Positions 46,021 to 54,733 are shown, counted from the first letter of the stretch. The stretch is DNA of 64,000 nt from Candidatus Liberibacter africanus PTSAPSY (GCF_001021085.1 NZ_CP004021.1:432501-496500); one strand, 5' to 3'. Numbers and translations: made by a program. The notes: generated from the letters alone by a model not told the origin.

Positions 46021-46283
46021 TGACACGCCTCGCAAACGTCGTCCTCAGGATTGTAACTTCCATATCTCTGTTTATTTTCGTCTTTAGCCACAATCTCATC
46101 TATGATTTGTTTTAAGGGTGTCAAAAGCTCGTTAGCACTGTCTTTAGCCTCTAATTCAATATGTCTTAAGGTATCCTCCGACACTGTCCCCAGATTAAGA
46201 CGGAGAATTAAGACGTTCTCTTTATCTGTAATACAGTGTGCTAAAACGCTGAATTTAGTTGTATCCAATAGTGGTTTTTCCAT
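46017..46283 (-). CDS. Small hypothetical protein, first gene of the accessory operon
   Basis: 88 residues from the ATG at 46283 (MEKPLLDTTKFSVLAH), with GAAGGAAA upstream. The longer open frame to 46532 would run through the operator copy at 46350-46416 and is unlikely. The C-terminus has CEACQ. The segment TKFSVLAHCITDKENVLILRLNLG is mildly similar in layout to TKFKVSSNVYETKKGLITSI of the next gene. The function is unknown. Confidence 0.5.
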   Translation of the reverse strand: MEKPLLDTTKFSVLAHCITDKENVLILRLNLGTVSEDTLRHIELEAKDSANELLTPLKQIIDEIVAKDENKQRYGSYNPEDDVCEACQ

Positions 46284-46349
46284 CAGTGGGTTTCCTTCTT
46301 CCACAGTGTTACGTTGATCCTCTTTATACCATAGGGTGTTGGGGGTGTC

Positions 46350-46416
46350 TAGAAAATAATTTGTCAATATGTTACTTTTAAATGTTGACAATAGCGATTT
46401 ATTGACGAATAATACC
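46350..46416 (+). promoter_or_regulatory. Lysogeny operator/promoter region, copy 2
   Basis: 66 of 67 bases are identical to 40614-40680, including the three TTGACAA-type sites and the embedded promoter TTGACA-17-AATAAT reading rightward. It lies between the minus-strand accessory operon and the plus-strand replication operon. The phage repressor should therefore silence replication genes from here too. Confidence 0.75.
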
Positions 46417-46449
46417 CTCAAAGCAAACAGACATTCGCAGGAGATGACC

Positions 46450-46590
46450 ATGTCGGAGAATAAGGAAAGCCACGAAAAGTTAATGGGGAAGAAATGTATT
46501 GGTAGGGATATGCTTCGGCACACATTACACACTTTATGGTCGGTTAGAAGTGAGATTAGAGCAGGAGTATTTTATCTAGTTTGCACTTGA
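46450..46590 (+). CDS. 46-residue hypothetical protein, start of the replication operon
   Basis: ATG 46450 follows AGGAG by 7 bases; an alternative is ATG 46444. It is basic (KLMGKKCIGRDMLRHTLH) and has no known domain. It is the first gene downstream of operator copy 2, so it should be expressed immediately on induction. Confidence 0.5.
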   Translation: MSENKESHEKLMGKKCIGRDMLRHTLHTLWSVRSEIRAGVFYLVCT

Positions 46591-46669
46591 TCAAAAAACA
46601 AAGGTTACAAGGCAAGAAGATCCAGTAAATTTTTTAAATGAAAGAAGAAGCGGATAGAGGAGGAACATC

Positions 46670-46768
46670 ATGCTGAATTTAATGGCAGGGACAGCCTTTG
46701 TTTTTGCGATCCTGTATCTGCTTTATCTCACTGTCTACGATGATCCAGACGATCAATTCCCCGCTTAA
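46670..46768 (+). CDS. 32-residue membrane peptide
   Basis: ATG 46670 follows AGAGGAGG. A single hydrophobic helix (LMAGTAFVFAILYLLYLTV) precedes an acidic tail DDPDDQFPA. The composition and ribosome site look genuine. The function is unknown. Confidence 0.5.
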   Translation: MLNLMAGTAFVFAILYLLYLTVYDDPDDQFPA

Positions 46769-46786
46769 TTTATAAGGATAACAATT

Positions 46787-47248
46787 ATGAACCAAACAAA
46801 GAGCAATATTATTCCATTTCCAAACAAAAACGGTTTTCCAAATTTGGAATCACTCACCAATGAAGAATTGGCGGAAACCTACAAAGAATCCCTGGATCTT
46901 AAAGCCTGGTGTCTTGAGGTTGAAGAGGAAGTTAAAAGGAGACTTGCCAATGGCTCTAAAGTACAAAACTTGAAATTATCCATTAAAAGAAGAGGAGATA
47001 AACGGTGGGTTAAAGACACTACTTTATCTCGTAAAAAAATTCTTGGTGATCATTTCTATGAGAAAAAACCTATATCTCCAACAGGTATAGAAATGTTAGC
47101 GAAAAAAGGTCTTATCACAGCAGAACAGCTATTAGCTGTACAACAATATATCAAGAAATCCAACAAAGACATTTTAACTATAGAATTTGAGGAACAATCA
47201 TCACCGACCACAACCCAAAAACCACTAGAAGAAGACTACGTATTTTAG
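46787..47248 (+). CDS. Hypothetical early protein
   Basis: A 153-residue charged protein preceded by AAGGATAA. The middle contains LKLSIKRRGDKRWVKDTTLSRKK. This faintly recalls the C-terminal part of DUF2800-type phage nucleases (the GxxxRxW pattern), but the catalytic nuclease part is absent. It is the first sizeable gene of the replication operon, 10 bases before the Sak4-like ATPase. It is probably an accessory recombination protein; this is inference. Confidence 0.45.
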   Translation: MNQTKSNIIPFPNKNGFPNLESLTNEELAETYKESLDLKAWCLEVEEEVKRRLANGSKVQNLKLSIKRRGDKRWVKDTTLSRKKILGDHFYEKKPISPTGIEMLAKKGLITAEQLLAVQQYIKKSNKDILTIEFEEQSSPTTTQKPLEEDYVF

Positions 47249-47258
47249 GAGATGAAAG

Positions 47259-48089
47259 ATGTTGCCGATCGTATCAATTGATCAAAGATTAAGTGAAAAA
47301 AAAGGAATAAAGGGGTGTATTTTTGGTGAAAGTGGTATCGGGAAAACCTCTCTTCTCTGGACACTTCCTGAGGAAAGTACACTCTTTGTTGATTTGGAAG
47401 CAGGAGATTTGCCTGTTAAGGAGTGGAAAGGAGATGTCTTGCGACCCACCACTTGGCAAGGCTTGCGAGATTTAGCCGTATTTTTTGCGGGAGCAAATCC
47501 ATCTCTTGGAGACAAGGATGTCCCCTACTCCCAAAAACATTACGATGCGGTTTGTGCAAGATTTGGCGATGCAAAGCAATGCGAAAAGTACGAAACAATC
47601 TTCATTGATAGTATCACCTGTTCTGCAAGAATGTGTTTCCGTCATTGTGAACAACAGCCAGAAATGGTTTCTCGCGGTGGACAAATAGACATACGATCTG
47701 TTTATGGCTTGCATGCCAAAGAAATGCTCAATTGGATCTCTCATTTACAACGAGCAAGAACTAAAAATATTTGGCTTGTTGGTATCTTAGATCGCAAAAC
47801 CGATGACTGCAATATTCCTTTCTATTCGTTCCAAATAGAGGGGCAAAAAACAAGTCTTGAATTGTCTGGTATCGTTGATGAAGTCTTGGTCATGGCAAAA
47901 GTTCCAGATCCTAAAGATCAATCAAAACAAACAAGGGCTTTTATTTGCCAAAACATTAATCATTATGGCTATCCCGCAAAAGATAGGTCGGGGGCATTGG
48001 ATCTGCAAGAAATACCACACTTGGGTCAGATCATGGAAAAAATTAATAACTCTCCTCGCCCAACGGCCAGCAACTTTACACATAATTAA
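47259..48089 (+). CDS. RecA-like ATPase (Sak4/AAA_24-type recombinase)
   Basis: A 276-residue protein with Walker A FGESGIGKTSLLW (residues about 23-35), an acidic VDLEAGDLPV strand and Walker B ETIFIDSITC. Short single-domain RecA cores of this kind in phages act as Sak4-type annealing or strand-exchange proteins with a partner ssDNA-binding protein, and the next gene fits that partner. AGGAGATG precedes the ATG. It appears intact. Confidence 0.75.
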   Translation: MLPIVSIDQRLSEKKGIKGCIFGESGIGKTSLLWTLPEESTLFVDLEAGDLPVKEWKGDVLRPTTWQGLRDLAVFFAGANPSLGDKDVPYSQKHYDAVCARFGDAKQCEKYETIFIDSITCSARMCFRHCEQQPEMVSRGGQIDIRSVYGLHAKEMLNWISHLQRARTKNIWLVGILDRKTDDCNIPFYSFQIEGQKTSLELSGIVDEVLVMAKVPDPKDQSKQTRAFICQNINHYGYPAKDRSGALDLQEIPHLGQIMEKINNSPRPTASNFTHN

Positions 48090-48104
48090 TGAGGAAAATA
48101 AAAA

Positions 48105-48716
48105 ATGCCAGTAATCGATCTTACAAATGATGAATATGTGGATAGCGGTAGTCCTATTCCAAACAAAACAATCGTTAAAGTCCAGCTCAATATTAAACAA
48201 GGGTCATGCAATCAATTAGACGACGGGACACGTTTAGATTTCTATGCCACAAAGTCAACAAACACAGGTGCTGTTTATTTAGACTGCGAATACACTGTAG
48301 TTGAAGGAGAATACTACAAGAGAAAAATCTTTGATATGATAGGTCTCTACAGCCCAAACAACGGCAACAAATGGGCAGATATGGGGCGTTCTCTCCTTAA
48401 AGGCATTTTGTCTTCAGCACGAAGAGTATCCCCTAAAGACAAATCTCCCCAAGCTCAAAAAGCTTTCATACTCAACAATTATCAAGAGCTTGAGGGTCTT
48501 GTATTCTTGGTTGAAGTGAAAGTTGAAGAACAAGGAAATTATGATCCACGCAACAAGATCGCAAAAATCATAACGCCAGATCACAAAGACTATCATAGGT
48601 TGATGGGGGATACACACAATCCCTACGGACACAGCTCTTCACCGCAATACCAACAACCGCAAGGATCGTATTCGAATGCGTTTGATAATACGTTAAATGA
48701 TGATGTCCCATTTTAA
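48105..48716 (+). CDS. DUF669-type single-stranded DNA-binding protein
   Basis: A 203-residue protein. The core has NTGAVYLDCEYTVVEGEYYKRKIFD and later VFLVEVKVEEQGNYDPRNKI, which matches the DUF669 beta-barrel pattern. The Gln/Ser-rich tail ends in acidic DDVPF, like the C-terminal tip of SSB proteins that recruits partners. It sits 15 bases after the Sak4-like ATPase, a pairing common in phage recombination modules. Confidence 0.72.
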   Translation: MPVIDLTNDEYVDSGSPIPNKTIVKVQLNIKQGSCNQLDDGTRLDFYATKSTNTGAVYLDCEYTVVEGEYYKRKIFDMIGLYSPNNGNKWADMGRSLLKGILSSARRVSPKDKSPQAQKAFILNNYQELEGLVFLVEVKVEEQGNYDPRNKIAKIITPDHKDYHRLMGDTHNPYGHSSSPQYQQPQGSYSNAFDNTLNDDVPF

Positions 48717-48719
48717 ACC

Positions 48720-50318
48720 ATGTTATTACGAGAGAGACAAAAAGAACTGGTTGATAAAGCCATTGATGCCCTTAATACGCATGGGAACACCTTAGCGGTT
48801 GCTCCAACAGGAGCAGGAAAAACAATCATGTTATCTGCGGTGTTAGGGCATATGTTCCAGCGTGGATTAGTGAATAAGGCGTGTGTGATTGCTCATCGAG
48901 ACGAATTAACAGATCAAAACGAAGCAAAGTTTAAAATGGTCAATCCAAATATTACCACATCACGATTTAATGCATCAGTGAAGAATTGGAACGGACAGGT
49001 ATGTTTTGCTATGGTGCAAACTTTAAACAATCATTTTATGAGTATGCCGAAGATAGAGTTGTTGGTGATTGATGAGGCTCATCATGCAACGGCTAAAAGT
49101 TATCAGACAATTCTTAATCAGGTAAAAACAACCAATCCTCATTGTAAAATTCTTGGTATGACCGCTACTCCTAACAGGGGAGATGGCGAAGGGTTAAAAA
49201 CAGCTTTTAGCAATGTTGCTGATCAAATTACCATGTCAGAATTAATTGCATCTGGTCATCTCGTTAAGCCCTGTTTCTTTGTCATTGATTTAGGCATCAA
49301 AGAAGAACTTTCTAAGATCCAACAAAAAGGTTCTGATTATGATATGGATCAAGTATCTCATATCATGAACACTGCCCCGATTAATTCTGAGATAATCCGT
49401 CATTGGCGAGAAAAAGCTGGTGATCGGCAAACTGTGGTATTTTGTTCCACTATTGAACATGCCTCTGATGTCACCGAAACTTTTACTGCAAGCGGTGTTA
49501 AGGCAAAAATGGTATGGGGAAATATGGGGGATGAGGAACGATTTAACGTTTTAAAAGATTTTGAACAAGGAAACATTCAAGTACTCGTCAATGTTGCTGT
49601 ATTGACGGAAGGGTGGGATTGTCCCCCTGTCTCTTGTGTTGTTTTGCTTCGTCCTTCTTCTTACAAATCAACCGTTTTGCAAATGATCGGACGAGGATTA
49701 CGTATTGTTGATCCAGAAATTTATCCGAACATTGTCAAAAAAGACTGTATTGTCATGGATTTTGGCATCTCCCTTATCAAACATGGTTTCTTAGAACAGA
49801 AAGTGAACTTAAAGGGAAGAAAAAAAGGAACAAGAAAAGAAGAAGAAGAAGGGATATTAATCCAAGAGGCAAAAAAAGATCCTATCGTTATTGCTGATTT
49901 CCAAATGAAGGAATGGGATGGGTTCAAAGGATCTCCGTTTGAATGGTACAACGTCTTAGGAAAAGGCGGAATATTTGTTGCAACGGGATTTGATGCGTGG
50001 GGATGTATCACCCATAAAAAAGGCATTTGGTTTTCTTTTGGGGGGAGTAAAGAAGACAAAAAAATTCGCCTTTTAATGAAAGGGGCAAAAGTTAATTGCT
50101 TAGCACGTGCTAATGATTGGATTAACATCAAAGAACTCACGGACAAAGCATATAAGAACAACAGATGGATTAACCAACCCGCTACCGTCAATCAACTCAA
50201 TCTTTTACATCCCTCATTAGCTAAGGATTATAGTTTAACGAAGTACCAAGCATCCGCTTTAATCACTCTGCGAGCCAAACTTCCTGAAATTAAAAAAACT
50301 ATTGAGGGAGCAAAATGA
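48720..50318 (+). CDS. Superfamily 2 DNA helicase (RadD-like)
   Basis: A 532-residue helicase. Motif I is APTGAGKTIML, motif II VIDEAHHA (DEAH), motif III GMTATPNRGD, and motif VI QMIGRGLRI. The N-terminal LLRERQKELVDKAIDAL supplies the Q-tip-like motif. The C-terminal part, from about residue 370, is phage-specific. It probably remodels replication forks or recombination intermediates. It follows the ssDNA-binding gene by 3 bases and overlaps the nuclease gene by 4. Confidence 0.85.
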   Translation: MLLRERQKELVDKAIDALNTHGNTLAVAPTGAGKTIMLSAVLGHMFQRGLVNKACVIAHRDELTDQNEAKFKMVNPNITTSRFNASVKNWNGQVCFAMVQTLNNHFMSMPKIELLVIDEAHHATAKSYQTILNQVKTTNPHCKILGMTATPNRGDGEGLKTAFSNVADQITMSELIASGHLVKPCFFVIDLGIKEELSKIQQKGSDYDMDQVSHIMNTAPINSEIIRHWREKAGDRQTVVFCSTIEHASDVTETFTASGVKAKMVWGNMGDEERFNVLKDFEQGNIQVLVNVAVLTEGWDCPPVSCVVLLRPSSYKSTVLQMIGRGLRIVDPEIYPNIVKKDCIVMDFGISLIKHGFLEQKVNLKGRKKGTRKEEEEGILIQEAKKDPIVIADFQMKEWDGFKGSPFEWYNVLGKGGIFVATGFDAWGCITHKKGIWFSFGGSKEDKKIRLLMKGAKVNCLARANDWINIKELTDKAYKNNRWINQPATVNQLNLLHPSLAKDYSLTKYQASALITLRAKLPEIKKTIEGAK

Positions 50319-51034
50319 TGGATTTAAATACGACATTGTCAAAGCAAATCAACACATTGATTGACGAGACAATACCCGAACGAGAGCCAAGAAAATATCT
50401 AGGGGCTTCCCTCATCGGGGATTCTTGTCCACGAAAACTTCAATACCATATGACAGGAACACCACCAGATCAAAAGCTCTCTGGGATAATCAGCCGTATA
50501 TTTGATACGGGGCATGCATTGGAGAAGGTAGCGATAGAATGGATGCGACAAGCGGGATTTGAACTTCTCACTGAAGATGAGACGGGACAACAGTTTGGCT
50601 TTTCGCAAGGGGATGGGGCAATCCAAGGACATATCGACGGTATTATCACATCTGCTCCCGAAGAACTTAATTTGGCTACCCCTTGTCTTTGGGAATGCAA
50701 AACCATGAACAACAAATCATGGTTAACAACTTCTCAACAAGGTCTTGTCAAATCAAAACCAGTGTACGCTTCACAAATCGCTTTCTATCAAGCGTATATG
50801 GAATGCTACGAACACCCCGCCCTCTTCATGGCGATTAACAAGGATACTTCAGAACTCTATTTTGAACGTGTGCCGTTTGATGGCTTTCTTGCACAACAAT
50901 TAACCGAAAGAGCCGTCAACATCATTGAAGACACAAAAGTAGATTACTCTTTACCCAGAATATCGGAAGATCCCGAATGTTTCTTTTGTCGTTTTTGTGA
51001 GTTCAAAAGGAAGTGTTGGAATGAACAGGCTTGA
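50315..51034 (+). CDS. PD-(D/E)XK exonuclease with C-terminal Cys cluster (Cas4/RecB-like)
   Basis: A 239-residue protein. SLIGDSCPRKLQYH supplies the first Cys, GHIDGI the metal-binding Asp, and LWECKTMNNKSW the E-x-K pair. The end, ECFFCRFCEFKRKCW, supplies three more Cys, as in the Fe-S nucleases of the Cas4/AddB type. In a phage operon this is expected to resect DNA ends for the Sak4/DUF669 annealing system. Not near any CRISPR array; none is seen in the window. Confidence 0.8.
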   Translation: MMDLNTTLSKQINTLIDETIPEREPRKYLGASLIGDSCPRKLQYHMTGTPPDQKLSGIISRIFDTGHALEKVAIEWMRQAGFELLTEDETGQQFGFSQGDGAIQGHIDGIITSAPEELNLATPCLWECKTMNNKSWLTTSQQGLVKSKPVYASQIAFYQAYMECYEHPALFMAINKDTSELYFERVPFDGFLAQQLTERAVNIIEDTKVDYSLPRISEDPECFFCRFCEFKRKCWNEQA

Positions 51035-53117
51035 TTTCAATGATGTTATCAGCGAAGAAACGCCTAAATTCACCAGAGAAGATGCTGAAAGACTATTGTT
51101 TGAACATCTTTATTCGGTTGTGCAACATTTGCTTCCTAACGGGACAAGGAAAAATGGCAAATACAGAACCGCTAATATTCAAGGGGGGAAAGGGAATAGT
51201 CTCAATGTTGAGTTGGACGGAAATAATCGTGGTCTTTGGCATGATTTTGCTACTGGAGATAAAGGAGATATTTTTGATCTTTGGGGAATATGCAACGGAT
51301 TAGATACACGATCAGATTTTCCTAAGGTTTTGCAATCAATTGCTCGATGGTTTGGAAAAGATTTTAAACCTCCTCGCTCATCTGTCATCCATCGCAAAGA
51401 ATGGATTTATACGGATAGACTCGGAAATTCTCTTGTCCGCATAACTCGTCAAGACATTAACGGCAAAAAAACGTATACTCCTTTCGATTTCACAACACAA
51501 ACGACGAGCATGCCTCAAACGCATCGTCCTTTGTACAATCAGATAGGATTAGCAAAAGCAAAAAAGCTTGTTGTTGTTGAAGGGGAAAAGTGTGCTGAAG
51601 CTTTAATTCACAGTGGATTCACGGCCACAACAGCAATGCAAGGATCTTCTGCTGATCCTGCGAAAACCGATTGGACACCACTACGAGACAAACACATTTG
51701 TATTTGGGCGGATAACGATGAAGTAGGGTTAAAATACTCTCAAAGACTAACGCAGTTTCTCCTAGAGTCAAAACTCCCACAGTCAGTGACAACCCTCAAC
51801 ATCCCCAATGACAAACCTCCTAAATGGGATGCTTATGATGCCATCAACGAGGGGATTGATATCGTCGAATTCATTCGATCTTGTCCAAAGACAAGGAATG
51901 ATTGCAAATCTGGCATTCCAGTTGCTCGACCGCGAGATGTTATTGCTGATGAAAGACCTGAACCCGCCGATATCATTTCTTCAGGTCTTTTGGTTCAAGG
52001 CGGTTTGATGGTGTTAGCGGGATCTCCCAAGGTCGGGAAAAGCCATGTTTTGCTTTCAATGTTAGTTCATTTGTCAGCAGGAATTCCTTTTTTAGGTTTG
52101 AACCCCACTCATCCTTTAAAAGTCTTTTATATCCAGTCGGAAAACAGCTTTCATACGATGCGTAATAGATTAAAACAAACCATCAAGAGCCTCACACCCG
52201 AGCAAAGAGATCTGAATGATGATAATATGATTTTTACCCCTAGCCGTCTTGAAGTTTCCCTTAACGAGCATGTCATCAATGATCTTTCTCAAAAAGCAAA
52301 CGAACTTCAAAATGGACAAACAGAACTCATTGCTATTGATCCTTTATACGATGTCTTTGACACAGGCGATAAAAAAGGCGGAGAGAATGATAACGACGCC
52401 ATGCGTTTTTTTCTTAAAGAACGTCTTGGATTGTTGAGAAGAAGCATTAACCCTAATGCAGGTTTAATCCTTGTCCACCACACAAAAAAGATGAGGAAAA
52501 AAGACGTTGAAGAAAACCCTTTTGAATCCTTAGCGGGTGCTAGTGGACTACGACGCTATTACAACTCATGCATGCTTTTGTTTAAGGAAGATGAAGATGT
52601 CAATGAAACGAAAATATTTTTTGAATCCAGAGACGGAGAAAAAATACCAACAAAACATGTCTACAGGGATGTGAACACGGGGGAATGGGAAGAAGAATCC
52701 GCTAACAGTATACGCCTAACAAATCATGATTACGGGAAATTGTTGGATGCCGAACGAGATCGCAAACGAGATGTAATTTTAAATATCATTCAATCGGAAG
52801 CATCCAAGGGGAACGTATACACTGCTAATCAATTTAGCAAAACTTTTGATAACAAAGCGAGTCTAGGCAGTGAGGCTTCTATTCAAAGAAGAGTGAGCGT
52901 TTTGATGTCTCAAGGACAAATCAAATTATTTAAAAACATCAAAGATTACGGGTTACCTGCTCGTCGTAATATCCAAAGAGGACTCATGTGTGTCAAGGAC
53001 ATGGAATTGCAGAGTTATAACGGAGAACTAAGGCGGGTTTTGCCAACGGATTACAAATGTCACAAAACAGGAGCGATTTTGCCCGTAGAAAATCCCAATG
53101 TTTGGGTGGAAATGTAA
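51021..53117 (+). CDS. Toprim primase fused to RepA/DnaB-like helicase
   Basis: About 698 residues from the ATG at 51021, overlapping the nuclease gene by 14 bases. The N-terminal part has LWHDFATGDKGDIFDLW, typical of primase-associated domains. The Toprim motif LVVVEGEKCAEAL lies near residue 185, with IWADNDEVGLKY following. The helicase has Walker A LAGSPKVGKSHV (about 335) and Walker B ELIAIDPLYDVFD (about 440). The C-terminal 130 residues look like a winged-helix region. It likely starts replication and unwinds DNA for the host polymerase. Confidence 0.8.
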   Translation: MNRLDFNDVISEETPKFTREDAERLLFEHLYSVVQHLLPNGTRKNGKYRTANIQGGKGNSLNVELDGNNRGLWHDFATGDKGDIFDLWGICNGLDTRSDFPKVLQSIARWFGKDFKPPRSSVIHRKEWIYTDRLGNSLVRITRQDINGKKTYTPFDFTTQTTSMPQTHRPLYNQIGLAKAKKLVVVEGEKCAEALIHSGFTATTAMQGSSADPAKTDWTPLRDKHICIWADNDEVGLKYSQRLTQFLLESKLPQSVTTLNIPNDKPPKWDAYDAINEGIDIVEFIRSCPKTRNDCKSGIPVARPRDVIADERPEPADIISSGLLVQGGLMVLAGSPKVGKSHVLLSMLVHLSAGIPFLGLNPTHPLKVFYIQSENSFHTMRNRLKQTIKSLTPEQRDLNDDNMIFTPSRLEVSLNEHVINDLSQKANELQNGQTELIAIDPLYDVFDTGDKKGGENDNDAMRFFLKERLGLLRRSINPNAGLILVHHTKKMRKKDVEENPFESLAGASGLRRYYNSCMLLFKEDEDVNETKIFFESRDGEKIPTKHVYRDVNTGEWEEESANSIRLTNHDYGKLLDAERDRKRDVILNIIQSEASKGNVYTANQFSKTFDNKASLGSEASIQRRVSVLMSQGQIKLFKNIKDYGLPARRNIQRGLMCVKDMELQSYNGELRRVLPTDYKCHKTGAILPVENPNVWVEM

Positions 53118-53133
53118 GAAAGGAGACACAAAA

Positions 53134-53364
53134 ATGAACAGCACGTTAGATATTAAAAATGAATTTTTTGACTTAGAAGATTTAGAAAAAGGTGCAGAAG
53201 ATCTTGAAAATTCAGCATCATTGTTTCTTGCAATTGGTCGTTATTATCACTCACGACATCAGGGTGATAAAGTTGCAAAGCGGAAAATTGCAAAGAAGTG
53301 GTTAGCTTATTCTGACTCATTGTGGGATCATGCTGTACTTTTACGTTTAACCCTCGCCCTATAA
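53134..53364 (+). CDS. Small hypothetical protein
   Basis: 76 residues from the ATG at 53134, which follows AAAGGAG by 7 bases. The ORF extends upstream into the primase but lacks support there. It is acidic at the start (FDLEDLEKGAEDLENS) and basic in the middle, all helical. No family is recognised. Confidence 0.5.
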   Translation: MNSTLDIKNEFFDLEDLEKGAEDLENSASLFLAIGRYYHSRHQGDKVAKRKIAKKWLAYSDSLWDHAVLLRLTLAL

Positions 53365-53387
53365 AATTGAATAGCGGAAAAGAAGAA

Positions 53388-53453
53388 ATGGTAACCCTTA
53401 CTAGTGCTGAAGAACTAAAAGACGCCCTTGGGTTGAAAAAGGAGGACAAATGA
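53388..53453 (+). CDS. Possible 21-residue peptide
   Basis: ATG 53388 after GGAAAAGAAGAA opens MVTLTSAEELKDALGLKKED, which stops overlapping the next ATG at 53450 (ATGA). It may be a leader peptide coupling translation of the next gene. Confidence 0.3.
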   Translation: MVTLTSAEELKDALGLKKEDK

Positions 53454-53818
53454 AAATTCCACAGCTAAAAGAAGAGCAAAAAGGATATCTAACGGTATTC
53501 ACATTAACAGATTTTGAACGAAGCCACACGCATGAACAATTACGTGAGATTTTAGATTATGAGGCTCGATTCATCAGACCACCAGAACAATGGAAGTCCT
53601 TATTGGAATCGCTCACGCCGATTGAAGAGATAAGTAGAACAAAAGCAGAATTGGAATACCGCCATCTCTCTACGCTTTGGAGATTTGAGCGAATTCAAAG
53701 GCTTCTGTACGACTGGATGGTTTCAAAACGGAACGTATGGATCCCGAGAGAACACGCTATCGCCGTGGAAGAAAGACTCGCTGAATTGAAAACAAAATAC
53801 CCAGATTTGAACCCGTAA
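53450..53818 (+). CDS. Hypothetical protein, paralogue pair member 1
   Basis: A 122-residue helical protein with AAGGAGGA upstream. Its middle (LREILDYEARFIRPPEQW and SLTPIEEISRTKAELEYRHL) aligns with the next gene (LEKLLNYEALFLPKP and LRSIDEVSEIEARIECEYL), and both end in KYP. They seem to be paralogues. The function is unknown. Confidence 0.55.
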   Translation: MKIPQLKEEQKGYLTVFTLTDFERSHTHEQLREILDYEARFIRPPEQWKSLLESLTPIEEISRTKAELEYRHLSTLWRFERIQRLLYDWMVSKRNVWIPREHAIAVEERLAELKTKYPDLNP

Positions 53819-53858
53819 CAAGAAAGGACGAACGAAAATAGCGAGTTACAACAACATC

Positions 53859-54179
53859 ATGGGAGATTTAGAGCTTGGTGGGCAAGAACTAGAAAAACTT
53901 CTAAATTATGAGGCTTTATTCCTCCCAAAGCCAAAGACACTCAGTGCCATACTCAAGAAACTAAGATCGATTGATGAAGTATCAGAGATTGAAGCTAGAA
54001 TTGAATGCGAATATCTCATCAAGATCTGTCTCCATAATCAGAAGTGGTATTACCGTTTGAGCGATACTCCTATCGAAGATTGGCTATATGACCAAGTATT
54101 TGATAGAGTTGACGCTCTAATGCAGAAATACCCTCATATAGTTCCCAAGGACGATCCCATATATAAAGCAGGGTATTAA
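53859..54179 (+). CDS. Hypothetical protein, paralogue pair member 2
   Basis: A 106-residue homologue of the preceding gene product, shorter at the N-terminus. It shares the L--LLNYEA-F and I-E-S--EA--E-EYL pattern and a C-terminal MQKYP. The ORF start lacks a good ribosome site. The pair may be a duplicated early-phage regulator or inhibitor; nothing more can be said. Confidence 0.5.
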   Translation: MGDLELGGQELEKLLNYEALFLPKPKTLSAILKKLRSIDEVSEIEARIECEYLIKICLHNQKWYYRLSDTPIEDWLYDQVFDRVDALMQKYPHIVPKDDPIYKAGY

Positions 54180-54181
54180 AA

Positions 54182-54733
54182 ATGTCTCATATTTTTGTTC
54201 TCGTTGGTGCGTCAGGAGTGGGAAAAACCACTTTGGCAAAATCCGTCATACCATCTTCTAGAAAGCTCCTTATGCCCGTTGGTGTAACCACACGGAAACG
54301 CAGAAACGAGGAGAAAAACGGCATCGACTATCGCTTTATCTCCCACAAGACATTCCACCGGTGGGAAAAAGAAGGAAAGTTCATAGAAACTGCCATCTGC
54401 CGAAATGAGCATTATGGCTTGCTTAAAGGAGACATCCTTGATCCACTAGATAACGGATTTGATATATTAACTATCCTTACGCCAGAAGGACTAGAAGCGT
54501 TTGAGAAGTTGTTTAGTAAACAGGTAACCTCGATATTCATCATGCCTCCTTCAAAAGAAGTCTTAATCCAACGAAGACGCAAGCAGGATAACTGGAAAGT
54601 TATAACTCAAGAAGACGATATCTTCGGAATGAGGAGATCTTATGACTTCAAAATTACCAATGATCGGTTGAACACCGCTTGTCAGCAAATAGGTCGTATT
54701 AGAACTATAATTACGGAAGGGCAAGGGGGATGA
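54182..54733 (+). CDS. Phage guanylate kinase homologue
   Basis: A 183-residue P-loop kinase with Walker A VGASGVGKTTLAK, then PVGVTTRKRRNEEKNGIDYRFIS (the GMP-binding S/T-R-x-x-R region has T-T-R-K-R-R) and FMPPS-type IFIMPPSKEVLIQRRR in the lid. It converts GMP to GDP and could raise dGTP supply during phage growth. The gene starts 2 bases after the preceding stop and overlaps a small gene. A host gmk is expected elsewhere. Confidence 0.8.
   Translation: MSHIFVLVGASGVGKTTLAKSVIPSSRKLLMPVGVTTRKRRNEEKNGIDYRFISHKTFHRWEKEGKFIETAICRNEHYGLLKGDILDPLDNGFDILTILTPEGLEAFEKLFSKQVTSIFIMPPSKEVLIQRRRKQDNWKVITQEDDIFGMRRSYDFKITNDRLNTACQQIGRIRTIITEGQGG

Noticed and set aside
46369..46449. Upstream extension of the first replication-operon gene
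   Set aside because: It would start inside the operator; the AGGAG-preceded ATG at 46450 is preferred.
46284..46532. Upstream extension of the first accessory-operon gene
   Set aside because: It would translate through the operator/promoter copy at 46350-46416 and has no ribosome site; the ATG at 46283 is better.
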